Below are positions 14,710-22,728 of a stretch of 22,767 nt of DNA, piece after piece. The stretch is from Dehalococcoidales bacterium (GTDB lineage: Bacteria; Chloroflexota; Dehalococcoidia; Dehalococcoidales; UBA2162). The stretch spans positions 1,485,809 through 1,508,575 of the forward strand of contig CP070800.1 of the NCBI GenBank assembly GCA_020343555.1, in the 5' to 3' direction. The notes under the pieces were generated by a model. It had not been told where the DNA came from. It worked only from the letters and a program-made list of their open reading frames with translations, and ran no database searches. Both the position numbers and the translations under genes were made by a program. Positions within the stretch are counted from its first letter, which is position 1. Each line of letters opens with the position of its first letter.

Positions 14710-15975
14710 TTATATTTCTCCTTCTATCTTTCCCCATATCCCGTCTCTATATAGTTTCTCAAGTGTGACCTGATCTACCCGGTTAGCAAGATTATTTTTA
14801 CACCTCGTATAAATCCTGATGTAATTGCCGGTGTATCCAGACCAGATGCCACCCGATTGCGTTTCCCACAGGACGTCCATAGTCCTGCCTGTGAATCTCT
14901 GCCTGTATGATTTGGTGCATTCTTTACTCAAAATGCCCAGATTTCGATTACGTTGCTTTTTAACGCTATTCGGTACTTGCAACGGCATCGCTGCTGCGGA
15001 TGTTCCCGGTCTCTGTGAGTAGGGAAAAACATGTATCCTGGCAAATCCCATTTCTTGGCACATGTCCAAGCTTGCACAGTATTCTTCATTCGTCTCACCG
15101 GGAAATCCGGCGATGATGTCTGTAGTAATCGCAACGTCGGGAAGGAGAGATCGAATTAACGAAACAGATTCCCGGAAAATGACGGTATCGTACCTCCTGT
15201 TCATTCTGCTGAGTACGGAGTCGCTGCCACTTTGAAGCGACACGTGGAAATGGGGACAGAGACGGCGATCATTCCAAAGAGCGAGAAGACCAGGAGTAAT
15301 TTCATCAGGCTGCAGAGAGGAAAGCCTTAGCCTTTGAACGTTGGTTTCAATAAGAATCCGAGCCAGTAGTTCTTGCAGGTTTACTCCATTATCGTCATAA
15401 GAACCGATCTCAGTTCCAGTAAGGACGATTTCTTTGATCCCGTTGGTAACACGATCCTTTATCTGTTTTATTACATCGTGGGCGGGCAGGCTTTTTTCTC
15501 GCCCTCTGACGAATGGAACAATACAGTATGAACAGAAATTGCTACAACCATCCTGTATCTTGATAAATGAACGGATCCTGGATTCAGGTATATCTTCGTA
15601 AAGTTGTTGTGGTGTTATGGATTCCGGTTTTCCGTGGAAGCCGTTCTTCTCCAGTATTGCCGGTAAGTTCAGCTTGTCGTTATTGGATGCGGTTAGGGTT
15701 ACTCCTTCTAGCTGTTTGAGGATTTCAGGTGCTCGCTGAGCATAACATCCGGTGGCTACGATCGTGATATTGGGATTCTGTCGATAAACCTTCCGAAGGA
15801 ATTGTCGTGACTTGGCGTCAGCGGTATGAGTAACAGTACACGTATTTAAAATATATACGTCAGCGGTTTCAGCAGACGAAACAACAGTATGACCCGCTTC
15901 TGTGAACTGGCGTACAAGGAGTTCTGTTTCAGCCTGGTTTAGTTTACATCCCAACGTATCTAGAACTATTTTCAC
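14710..15975 (-). CDS. mtaB: tRNA t6A37 methylthiotransferase
   Basis: Radical-SAM methylthiotransferase adding a methylthio group to t6A37 of tRNAs reading ANN codons. The N-terminal UPF0004 domain has its auxiliary-cluster cysteines at 10, 46 and 77 (LGCKLNQAE, NTCTVTH, TGCYAQR). The radical SAM motif is Cys144-x3-Cys148-x2-Cys151 (CSNFCSYC). A C-terminal TRAM-like stretch covers about 355-420. LGCKLNQAE rather than the MiaB/RimO versions, and 421 residues, point to MtaB. It begins with GTG 15975, with AGGTG about 8 nt upstream. It diverges from fabF. Confidence 0.93.
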   Translation of the reverse strand: MKIVLDTLGCKLNQAETELLVRQFTEAGHTVVSSAETADVYILNTCTVTHTADAKSRQFLRKVYRQNPNITIVATGCYAQRAPEILKQLEGVTLTASNNDKLNLPAILEKNGFHGKPESITPQQLYEDIPESRIRSFIKIQDGCSNFCSYCIVPFVRGREKSLPAHDVIKQIKDRVTNGIKEIVLTGTEIGSYDDNGVNLQELLARILIETNVQRLRLSSLQPDEITPGLLALWNDRRLCPHFHVSLQSGSDSVLSRMNRRYDTVIFRESVSLIRSLLPDVAITTDIIAGFPGETNEEYCASLDMCQEMGFARIHVFPYSQRPGTSAAAMPLQVPNSVKKQRNRNLGILSKECTKSYRQRFTGRTMDVLWETQSGGIWSGYTGNYIRIYTRCKNNLANRVDQVTLEKLYRDGIWGKIEGEI

Positions 15976-16008
15976 AATGACACACCTGATATATAAGTTC
16001 TCATATGA

Positions 16009-16028
16009 ACCGGTAACCTTTTACCGGT
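16009..16028. promoter_or_regulatory. 20-bp palindromic operator between mtaB and fabF
   Basis: ACCGGTAA (16009-16016) and TTACCGGT (16021-16028) are perfect inverted repeats around a CCTT spacer. It ends 4 bp before the fabF -35 box and overlaps the expected -35 position for a TATATA (15995-15990) facing mtaB. Both flanking genes point away, so it cannot be a terminator for either; a dimeric regulator site is the natural reading. Confidence 0.6.
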
Positions 16029-16032
16029 CAGA

Positions 16033-16062
16033 TTGACTATTTCATCTAAAATCCATTATACT
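16033..16062 (+). promoter_or_regulatory. fabF-recJ promoter
   Basis: TTGACT (16033-16038) and TATACT (16057-16062) are 18 bp apart. The leader would be about 30 nt and includes the AGGAGG ribosome site. Confidence 0.65.
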
Positions 16063-16098
16063 AAGCCAGATTTTACACTCGCAAATCAGGAGGATAAT

Positions 16099-17355
16099 TT
16101 GGCAGAGAACTCATATAACAGAGTAGTAATCACCGGGATCGGTTGTTTTTCACCTCTCGGTCACGACATCGATACTACATTCAAAAATCTAGTCGATGGT
16201 AAATCAGGTATTGCAGAAATAACTCACTTCGATGCCAGTGATCTTGATACCCGGATCGCAGCAGAAGTGAAAGATTTTGATGTCAATTCTTATATTGACC
16301 GCAAGGTATCACGGCGGATGGATCGTTTCTCTCAGATGTCGGTCGCTGCCAGTATGCAGGCAGTTGAGAAGTCAGGAATTGAGATTAATTCTGCCAATGA
16401 AGACCAGATAGGTATTATCATAGGCAGCGGTATCGGTGGTTTGACGACCCTGTACAACCAGACAAAAGTACTTGTAGAACAGGGACCAAGCAGAGTCAGC
16501 CCGTTCTTGGTACCAATGATGATCTCGGACATGGCGGCTGCCCAGGTGTCGATAACTCTTGGAATCAAGGGTGTCAACCTGTGTACAACCTCTGCCTGTT
16601 CAAGTAGTTCCGATGCTATTGGTGTTGCCTACGAATTGTTGAAACGTGGAGATGCGCAAGCAGCTATCTCCGGTGGAAGCGAAGCTATTGTCAATCCGTT
16701 GGGTATAGCCTCTTTCAGCGCACTAAAGGCGCTGTCAACAAGAAATGATTCACCTCAGGAAGCTTCACGTCCGTTCGATACTGATCGTGATGGCTTTGTG
16801 ATAGGCGAAGGTTCCTGTGCTCTTATTCTCGAAACCCTCGATCATGCTCAGAAACGTGGTGCAAATATTCTCGCTGAAATCATAGCGTATGGTGCGAGTG
16901 GCGATGCTTTTCATATTACCGCTCCTGACGAGAACGGCGACGGAGCTGTCAGGGCGATGCGCCAGGCTATAAACAAGGCAGGAGTCGAACCGAAAGATAT
17001 AGATTATATAAATGCCCATGGTACGTCGACTCAGTTGAATGATAAAGTTGAGACTATGGCAGTAAAGAAAGTATTCGGTGACGAAGCTTACAAGATCCCG
17101 ATGAGCTCGACCAAATCCATGACCGGTCACCTGATAGGTGCTGCAGGAGCAATGGAAGCCGCGATTTGTACTATGATCATTCAGAACGGCATTATACCGC
17201 CCACGATTAACCTTCAAACCCCTGACGAGGAATGTGACCTGGATTATGTTCCGAATACTGCACGAAAAGCTGATGTTAAGACAACCCTGTCCAATTCATT
17301 CGGTTTCGGTGGTCATAATTCAGTCTTGATACTGCGACAATATAGCGAGGGTTAG
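16099..17355 (+). CDS. fabF: 3-oxoacyl-ACP synthase II
   Basis: Condensing enzyme of fatty-acid synthesis joining malonyl-ACP to acyl-ACP in the cytosol. From TTG 16099 (418 residues) the catalytic triad is Cys167 (TTSACSSS), His307 (NAHGTST) and His344 (TGHLIGAAGA), with Lys339 nearby; the GFGGHN loop is near the C-terminus. TTG 16099 has a perfect AGGAGG 5 nt upstream and gives the family N-terminus. The frame could extend to TTG 16033, but that codon is inside the promoter -35 box. fabF stands away from other fatty-acid genes and leads an operon with recJ, starting 2 bp later. Confidence 0.95.
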   Translation: MAENSYNRVVITGIGCFSPLGHDIDTTFKNLVDGKSGIAEITHFDASDLDTRIAAEVKDFDVNSYIDRKVSRRMDRFSQMSVAASMQAVEKSGIEINSANEDQIGIIIGSGIGGLTTLYNQTKVLVEQGPSRVSPFLVPMMISDMAAAQVSITLGIKGVNLCTTSACSSSSDAIGVAYELLKRGDAQAAISGGSEAIVNPLGIASFSALKALSTRNDSPQEASRPFDTDRDGFVIGEGSCALILETLDHAQKRGANILAEIIAYGASGDAFHITAPDENGDGAVRAMRQAINKAGVEPKDIDYINAHGTSTQLNDKVETMAVKKVFGDEAYKIPMSSTKSMTGHLIGAAGAMEAAICTMIIQNGIIPPTINLQTPDEECDLDYVPNTARKADVKTTLSNSFGFGGHNSVLILRQYSEG

Positions 17356-17357
17356 GC

Positions 17358-19040
17358 TTGAGCCATAGCCGGTGGAATTTGCTACCAAATATTCCTGATG
17401 TGAATGTCGGTGGTACCGGTATACCCTTATTGATTCATCAACTCCTTTATAATCGCGGAATAACCGAAGCTTCCGATATCGAGTCTTTCCTTGCAGCTGA
17501 TGAACGACTTCGTGGTGATCCGATTATTCTGCCGGGTATGCATGAAGCGATTACTCGACTTTACAGAGCTCTTCTTACCAGGGAAAAAATCGCGATCTAC
17601 GGTGATTTCGACGTGGACGGAATAACCGCGACAGCCTTGCTGGTACAGGGCTTGTCTATGCTGGACTGCGATGCGATCCCGTATATTCCGAATCGTATCA
17701 AAGATGGCTATGGTCTAAAAACAGCCGCCCTGGATTCTCTTCAGAAACAAGGTGTCAGCCTGGTTATTACTGTTGATTGCGGGATTACCGCCGTATCCGA
17801 AGTCAAGAAAGCCAACAAGCTGGGACTTGATATTATCATTACCGACCATCATGTTCCGCCCGATGAGATTCCTACAGCTGCTGCGGTTATCGATCCGAAA
17901 CTCCCCGAATCAAAATATCCTACATCGGAACTTGCCGGTGTAGGCGTTGCCATGAAATTGTTGGAGGCATTATTTTCGGGTTTAGGTAAAGGAGACAAAC
18001 TTGAACAAGTCTTCGATCTGGTTGCTCTTGGTACGGTTGCCGATATGGTACCGCTGCTGGGAGAGAACCGATACCTGGTGAAGAAGGGACTCCGGATATT
18101 GAATGATTCGCCCCGCCCCGGTATCCAGGAGATAGTAAACAAGACAGGCTTGGACGCTGCTAACATAAACAGTACGAGTATTTCGTGGACAATAGCTCCA
18201 AGATTGAATGCCGCCGGTAGAGTTGAAGACGCCACGAACAGTTACAGATTATTGATGACGGATTCGGTTGAAGAAGCCCAACAGCTTGCTGATTGGCTCG
18301 AACAGAAGAACCTGGAACGCCAGAAAATGACAACACGAGCTCTTGACAGAGCCAGAGAGCAGGTTGAATCCCAGGTTGATCAGCCATTGCTGATAGCAAG
18401 TGATGCGAGTTATCCGGCGGGAATCATGGGTCTTGTAGCAGGCAGGCTTTCAGAAGAATACTACAGACCGGTGCTGGTGATCAGAACGGGTGACCGGTAC
18501 TGCGGAGGGAGTTCGCGCAGTATCCCGGAATTCAATATGATAGAAGCCCTGACTAAGTGCAGCCACCTGCTGACCCATTTCGGAGGGCACTCGAGGGCGG
18601 CTGGTCTGAGTCTCTATACCAGAAACCTTCCCCGGTTGAAACAGGCTCTCATGGAAATCGCGGCTGAGGAGCTTGAAGGAGTTGACCTGCGCCCTAAGAT
18701 AGACATAGACGCAGAAACGACACTGCCGGAACTGAGTGGTGATGCGTATCCGACGATTCAGAAAATGGCTCCCTTCGGACAGGGGAATCCGGTACCTACC
18801 TTCATTGCCAGGGGAGTGGAAGTTGTTTCGTCTAACACAATGGGGAGTGATAATTCTCACCTGAGAATGAAGGTGAAGCAAGGGGCGATGCTCTTTGACG
18901 CAGTCGGTTTTGGACTCGGAAATTATGTCAATGAGATATCCGCATCTATCAACATAGTATTTAACCTGGAGATGGATTATTGGAACGGACAATCCAAGCT
19001 AAGGTTAAATGTCCTTGATTTCGAATCGGTATCATCATAA
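17358..19040 (+). CDS. recJ: Single-stranded-DNA-specific exonuclease RecJ
   Basis: 5'-3' single-strand exonuclease of recombination and mismatch repair. The DHH domain has Mn-binding motifs DFDVDG (83-88), Asp140 (TVDCG), DHH (163-165) and a further Asp (VIDP, 179). The DHHA1 domain carries GGHSRAAG at 409-416, followed by an OB-like C-terminal domain (to 560). Length is normal for the family. The TTG start lies 2 bp after the fabF stop, with an AGG-rich site in the fabF end, so coupling is likely. The operon partnership with fabF and the IMP cyclohydrolase-like gene looks like shared expression rather than shared pathway. Confidence 0.95.
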   Translation: MSHSRWNLLPNIPDVNVGGTGIPLLIHQLLYNRGITEASDIESFLAADERLRGDPIILPGMHEAITRLYRALLTREKIAIYGDFDVDGITATALLVQGLSMLDCDAIPYIPNRIKDGYGLKTAALDSLQKQGVSLVITVDCGITAVSEVKKANKLGLDIIITDHHVPPDEIPTAAAVIDPKLPESKYPTSELAGVGVAMKLLEALFSGLGKGDKLEQVFDLVALGTVADMVPLLGENRYLVKKGLRILNDSPRPGIQEIVNKTGLDAANINSTSISWTIAPRLNAAGRVEDATNSYRLLMTDSVEEAQQLADWLEQKNLERQKMTTRALDRAREQVESQVDQPLLIASDASYPAGIMGLVAGRLSEEYYRPVLVIRTGDRYCGGSSRSIPEFNMIEALTKCSHLLTHFGGHSRAAGLSLYTRNLPRLKQALMEIAAEELEGVDLRPKIDIDAETTLPELSGDAYPTIQKMAPFGQGNPVPTFIARGVEVVSSNTMGSDNSHLRMKVKQGAMLFDAVGFGLGNYVNEISASINIVFNLEMDYWNGQSKLRLNVLDFESVSS

Positions 19041-19081
19041 TCAGGTGAGATATACTGTGATGCTAACAGGGAGGTATGTAT

Positions 19082-19810
19082 ATGAGTAATCCAAACGGTC
19101 CTTATCCCGGAAGGCAGATATTTCTTGGCAGGACCAAACGGGGAAATCCATGCTTTGCCTATCTTGTTACAGGCAGAAGTCCACAAAGCCGGGAGAGGAG
19201 AGTAACGAAAACGAAACGTGGTCTTATTATGGGGCCCATTGGGGATGTCCCCTATGACTGGCTGAAACATTACACCGCGGTAATGACCGACGAGGATATC
19301 GGTCTTGCTGCAATTACCAATGGAATTCAGACTGAAGCTGTGTATGAAACGTACCGCCTGCTTTATCATACCGGTACCGCACCTGTAGCCGAATATATGA
19401 CGAGTATCATGACCGGTGCTCAACATGAACCTGACAGTCTTCATACGCCAAGGATCGCTGGTGTGATTACATTTCCTGACCGGGGAAGCGACGCCGTCTA
19501 TATTATGAGTATTATTACCGATAACCCACCGGCAAACACCTGGGTTATTAAGCCTGAAAATGCCACCCTGACAGGCATATCTACCTACAATGGTAACCTC
19601 GAAAGTCCCTTGGCGTTCGACGTATCGGGAGATCTCCCGGTGATAGAGAACGACTATGATACACCCATTGAGATTGCCGAATATATTTACGAGATATCCT
19701 CGGCTGTAAACCAGGGTGATGATATCAGAGTATGCGCAATAGGAGGAGTGTTTTCAAGCGGCAAAAAGACTTGGGAATTATCGATGATCAACCGGCACGG
19801 AGATCAATAA
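19082..19810 (+). CDS. PurO-like IMP cyclohydrolase
   Basis: 242 residues of the IMP cyclohydrolase-like (PurO) family, an N-terminal-nucleophile-fold enzyme that closes FAICAR to IMP in archaeal purine synthesis. The family mark is the N-terminal PNGPYPGRQIFLGRT segment and AYLVTGRSPQSRERR; further conserved stretches are AAITNGIQTEAVYE and GISTYNGN. Bacterial members occur and are often uncharacterised. ATG 19082 is preferred over ATG 19076, since AGGGAGG (19068-19074) is 7 nt from the former and 1 nt from the latter. Third gene after fabF and recJ, 41 bp downstream. No other purine genes are visible here. Confidence 0.8.
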   Translation: MSNPNGPYPGRQIFLGRTKRGNPCFAYLVTGRSPQSRERRVTKTKRGLIMGPIGDVPYDWLKHYTAVMTDEDIGLAAITNGIQTEAVYETYRLLYHTGTAPVAEYMTSIMTGAQHEPDSLHTPRIAGVITFPDRGSDAVYIMSIITDNPPANTWVIKPENATLTGISTYNGNLESPLAFDVSGDLPVIENDYDTPIEIAEYIYEISSAVNQGDDIRVCAIGGVFSSGKKTWELSMINRHGDQ

Positions 19811-19814
19811 TTAT

Positions 19815-19991
19815 CTATTGACCGGATTTACGTTCGCGGATAATCCCGTACGCGAGTAGGGTGAAGGGACCGCCGAAAAGAGCAGCAAGTCGCCAGAACA
19901 CCGGGTCGATCTTCTTGTAGACCGAATCTATTGATACTACCAGGAAACATCCTACCCATATGATGACAGCCAGTATTCCTATATCAGTCAT
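19815..19991 (-). CDS. 58-residue two-helix membrane protein coupled to lgt
   Basis: This short frame starts at ATG 19991, overlapping the lgt stop by one base (TAATG), with a good GAGGTG 5 nt upstream inside lgt. Residues 4-20 (IGILAVIIWVGCFLVVS) form one membrane helix and about 32-51 (FWRLAALFGGPFTLLAYGII) a second, linked by a charged loop DSVYKKIDP. The C-terminus RERKSGQ is basic. Both the start arrangement and helix pattern support a real gene. No family recognised. It may be an accessory of the lipoprotein-processing enzyme (inference), or just co-expressed. Confidence 0.75.
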   Translation of the reverse strand: MTDIGILAVIIWVGCFLVVSIDSVYKKIDPVFWRLAALFGGPFTLLAYGIIRERKSGQ

Positions 19992-20863
19992 TATTTCACC
20001 TCATTTTCACTTGTTTCCGGTTCTTCACCGGAACGATCGCCGGGTATTCCCGGAGTGTCAGGCGGAATTGGTGTGTCGATATCGACAGGTTCTTCGGGTA
20101 ATCCCATTTCCGATTTTCCCCACCTTGTTTTTATTATCATCACCGGGATGATTAATGCCAGCACTATGATTCCGATTATCTGTGCTTGGTGAAGACCGAA
20201 GAGAAAATCTGTTCCCTCCCGCGTAAAACCGATAGCGATCCGCCAGGCCGAGTACATTCCCAGATAGGTAAAGAACAATGACCCTTCCGGCCTCAGACGT
20301 CCCCGCAGAAACATTATAATCCCGAAGGAAATGGCAAGAAAGATTATCTCATATACGGTTGTCGGGTGAACAGCGATAGTAGTAGGCCCGAAGGTTTCAG
20401 GGTGGGTGTAGATAATCGCCCACGGAAGTTCGCATTCTTCTCCGTAACAGCAGCCGTTGATCGTGCAACCTATTCTCCCGATGATCTGTGCCAGGATCAG
20501 GCCGGGAACCAGGACATCGGCGAAGTAGCCGAATTTGAACTTCGTGAACTTGCTAGTGATCCAGATACCAAGGGATCCTCCAAGGATGGCTCCCCAGATC
20601 GTCAGTCCCATGCCACTGACGATTTCACCCGGGTTGTGACTATAGTAATCCCAGAGGTCTATTACGTGGATGGCCCGTGAAACTATAATACCGGAAGGAA
20701 TACCGACAAGAGCGGCTACCATCACAGTATCTATAGAAATCCTTTTATCTTTGTGTACATGCCAGGCTATCCAGATTACCAGTACCGCAACACCAAGGGC
20801 GACCAGGATTCCATACCACCTGACGTTAAAAAATGCAACGGGATTTACGCCGATCTCAATCAT
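19991..20863 (-). CDS. lgt: Prolipoprotein diacylglyceryl transferase
   Basis: Integral membrane enzyme that transfers diacylglycerol from phosphatidylglycerol to the lipobox cysteine of prolipoproteins. About seven membrane helices. Signature pieces are FNVRWYGI (12-19), GLTIWGAILGG (86-96), the GRIGCTINGCCYG signature at 129-141 containing the essential-type Arg130, and HPTTVYE (166-172). The Cys-rich version of the signature (Cys133, 138, 139, 144) occurs in a known sub-branch. A hydrophilic Pro/Glu-rich tail (about 254-290) is unusual in length. It starts 3 bp after the upstream gene with no strong ribosome site, so it probably depends on coupling. The lipoprotein at 3093 is a likely substrate. 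Confidence 0.9.
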   Translation of the reverse strand: MIEIGVNPVAFFNVRWYGILVALGVAVLVIWIAWHVHKDKRISIDTVMVAALVGIPSGIIVSRAIHVIDLWDYYSHNPGEIVSGMGLTIWGAILGGSLGIWITSKFTKFKFGYFADVLVPGLILAQIIGRIGCTINGCCYGEECELPWAIIYTHPETFGPTTIAVHPTTVYEIIFLAISFGIIMFLRGRLRPEGSLFFTYLGMYSAWRIAIGFTREGTDFLFGLHQAQIIGIIVLALIIPVMIIKTRWGKSEMGLPEEPVDIDTPIPPDTPGIPGDRSGEEPETSENEVK

Positions 20864-20866
20864 ATA

Positions 20867-21235
20867 TTAGTTGCTAATAGGTCCTTTCTCATTGTTATGT
20901 GGCAACCTGGCTTGTTCATTTCTTTTACGCTTTTTCAGATACGATCCAAAATAGGAGCCGATAAGACCACCAGTGATACAGCCGGCAATAAGCCCGATAA
21001 ATATCGCTTGCGCACCAGCCAGGTTGACAGCGATGACTACTCCCACACCTCCGCCAAGTATTATCCCGGCTATCGAGGCGATGAAAAGATATGAATCTCC
21101 CGGTTCCGGGGGAGGCCCCTGTTCGGGATCTTTGCTGTCCCTGTTATTTATCCGCATCTCGCTGTCCGTAACGTTCTTGAATGCGAAAGGGTCACCCCAA
21201 GTTAATACCATTGATGCGAATGTTTTTTCAAACAT
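20867..21235 (-). CDS. Glycine-zipper membrane protein (copy A)
   Basis: 122 residues, paralog of the next gene upstream. A soluble N-terminal part carries WGDPFAFKNVTDSEM (about 13-27), then two adjacent glycine-rich membrane helices (about 49-72 and 76-98) with GxxxG-type spacing (ASIAGIILGGGVGVV, GLIAGCITGGLIGSYFG), and a basic then GP-containing C-terminus (KGPISN). Such zippers mediate helix packing or oligomer formation in membranes. No known function. It immediately precedes lgt (3 bp gap). Confidence 0.75.
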   Translation of the reverse strand: MFEKTFASMVLTWGDPFAFKNVTDSEMRINNRDSKDPEQGPPPEPGDSYLFIASIAGIILGGGVGVVIAVNLAGAQAIFIGLIAGCITGGLIGSYFGSYLKKRKRNEQARLPHNNEKGPISN

Positions 21236-21313
21236 ACTGTATACATTCTACCATTTTCTTCTCAATTAACACCTGCAGTGAAATAACAGAGATATTTCCA
21301 GGATGAGCCAGGT

Positions 21314-21718
21314 TTATTTTATAAACGGACCTTGTGAATTCTGGTCTGTTTTATCAGGATTTTCTTTACGGTCAAGTTTCCTGAGATGCCGTCGCCTGAG
21401 TAGTTCTCCTACATAAGAACCACCGATCCCGCCGATAAGCATACCGCCTACGAGCCCAATGAATACCCCGCCGAAACCGGCTAAACTCGCACCTATTATG
21501 ACTCCTATGGTACAGCAGAGGACAATGCCAACAACCGTGGCTATAATAACACGGGTTTCTCTGGAAGGGCGAAGAGGACCCTTTCCGGACGGACCGCGGT
21601 CACGATGCTTGAGCATCATTTCAGCATCGGAGGTCTGTTTGAACTGGAAAGGATTACCCCAGCGGTATGCAACGACAGGTATATTTCGAAGTTCCAGGTT
21701 AATTGATCCTGTATTCAT
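21314..21718 (-). CDS. Glycine-zipper membrane protein (copy B)
   Basis: 134 residues from ATG 21718 (143 if ATG 21745 is used; only the later codon has a GAGA-like site). It shares with copy A the motif WG(D/N)PF-x-FK-x(3)-D-x-EM, a charged spacer, two Gly-rich helices (IGVIIGASLAGFGGVFIGLV and GGMLIGGIGGSYVG) and a GPFIK ending. It is more basic after the helices (LLRRRHLRKLDRK). The shared WG-PF-FK motif ahead of the membrane part is probably a functional surface. Function unknown. Confidence 0.75.
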   Translation of the reverse strand: MNTGSINLELRNIPVVAYRWGNPFQFKQTSDAEMMLKHRDRGPSGKGPLRPSRETRVIIATVVGIVLCCTIGVIIGASLAGFGGVFIGLVGGMLIGGIGGSYVGELLRRRHLRKLDRKENPDKTDQNSQGPFIK

Positions 21719-21841
21719 CTGATTATCTCTATCCAATTTCCTCATTTAGAGGAAATACACCCGATATCCGTTTAAATAAGGAAACCCGACCTTCAGTTGT
21801 TTTAAATATGTGATGCCAGATTATATATTTGAGACGTTATC

Positions 21842-22411
21842 CTAATCCGTTGTCAAGTCTTCTACCAGTGTTTCCTCCGTGATATTTTCGATGATGTCAT
21901 CAAGTTTTTCGTGCAGTTCATCTAACGGATCAGGTAGTGGATAAATCTGACTACTCGTCATAGGAGTAAAATAGCCGTGGGCTGTAACTATGTTCTCATT
22001 TTCCATAGATATTTTCAGGTAATTGTCTTCAATGACCACGTTCTCATCAGTCGATACGGCGGAAGACAGGTAGTACTCTTCCAGGTCGTTGAAACCGACT
22101 GTGTCGAACAATTCAGACAGTTCATCCATTTCCTCGGAATCGAGTTTACCGGTTCTCCATGTTCGGGTAGGATCGGGTGACAGCGCACCGGGGAGACCGG
22201 TATCTTCCCAGTAAATGACGATGCCGTCATCGTAAATCGTGAGCTGGCTCTGAGTTCCTTCTTCCAGGTAACTGATATCCATCACCACCCAGGGATCAGA
22301 TTCAGGTATCTCTACCTCGTCCACCGGTCTGAGGACAAACCAGATACCCGTCCCAATTAATGCCAGTACGAGTACCAGCAAGCCGGAATACAGCCAAATT
22401 TTATTACCCAT
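21842..22411 (-). CDS. Single-anchor membrane protein of unknown function
   Basis: 189 residues from ATG 22411, whose GGGAG lies 6 nt upstream; an in-frame ATG at 22468 has none. Residues 5-27 (IWLYSGLLVLVLALIGTGIWFVL) form one N-terminal membrane anchor, and the rest is an acidic extracellular domain with alternating strands (WVVMDISYLEEGTQSQLTIY, then a 'degree of tilt' of charged helices) ending in a Glu-rich tail. The middle resembles small lipoprotein-like or DUF-type domains that bind unknown ligands; no match is certain. It starts a run of minus-strand membrane genes leading to lgt. Confidence 0.7.
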   Translation of the reverse strand: MGNKIWLYSGLLVLVLALIGTGIWFVLRPVDEVEIPESDPWVVMDISYLEEGTQSQLTIYDDGIVIYWEDTGLPGALSPDPTRTWRTGKLDSEEMDELSELFDTVGFNDLEEYYLSSAVSTDENVVIEDNYLKISMENENIVTAHGYFTPMTSSQIYPLPDPLDELHEKLDDIIENITEETLVEDLTTD

Positions 22412-22714
22412 TTTCCACTCCCGTCCGCAATATATGCATAAAGTATTATAACTATTTAACGAATTCAACCTTGAAAGGTTAGCACTCGAAACTAATATAA
22501 CAACACTAAATAATCAAAACACCGAGATAGTTTCACATTCTATTTTCCCTATTGAGATTATACCATTGCGAAAGAAATATTCTTATGTTAACAGAATTAA
22601 CCTGTCAAGTAAGACAATAATAGCATAAATAACAAGATTACAGATGATATCCGGACATTTATCACAGAAAATCCGTAACTTTTCCAGTATTATTAAATAT
22701 ACAGATGTATAAAA
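22412..22714. other. AT-rich divergent intergenic region
   Basis: No gene or RNA was seen. TTGACA (22608-22603) and TAAGAA (22585-22580), 17 bp apart on the minus strand, could drive the 22411 gene with a leader of about 165 nt; a TATAAT also lies at 22450-22445 on that strand without a clear -35. A plus-strand promoter for the last gene is not evident. Confidence 0.35.
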
Positions 22715-22728
22715 CGGGAGGAAATGAA

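Noticed and set aside
16033..16098. 22-codon N-terminal extension of FabF from a TTG
   Set aside because: The TTG is part of the -35 box TTGACT, and TTG 16099 has a perfect AGGAGG and the family N-terminus.
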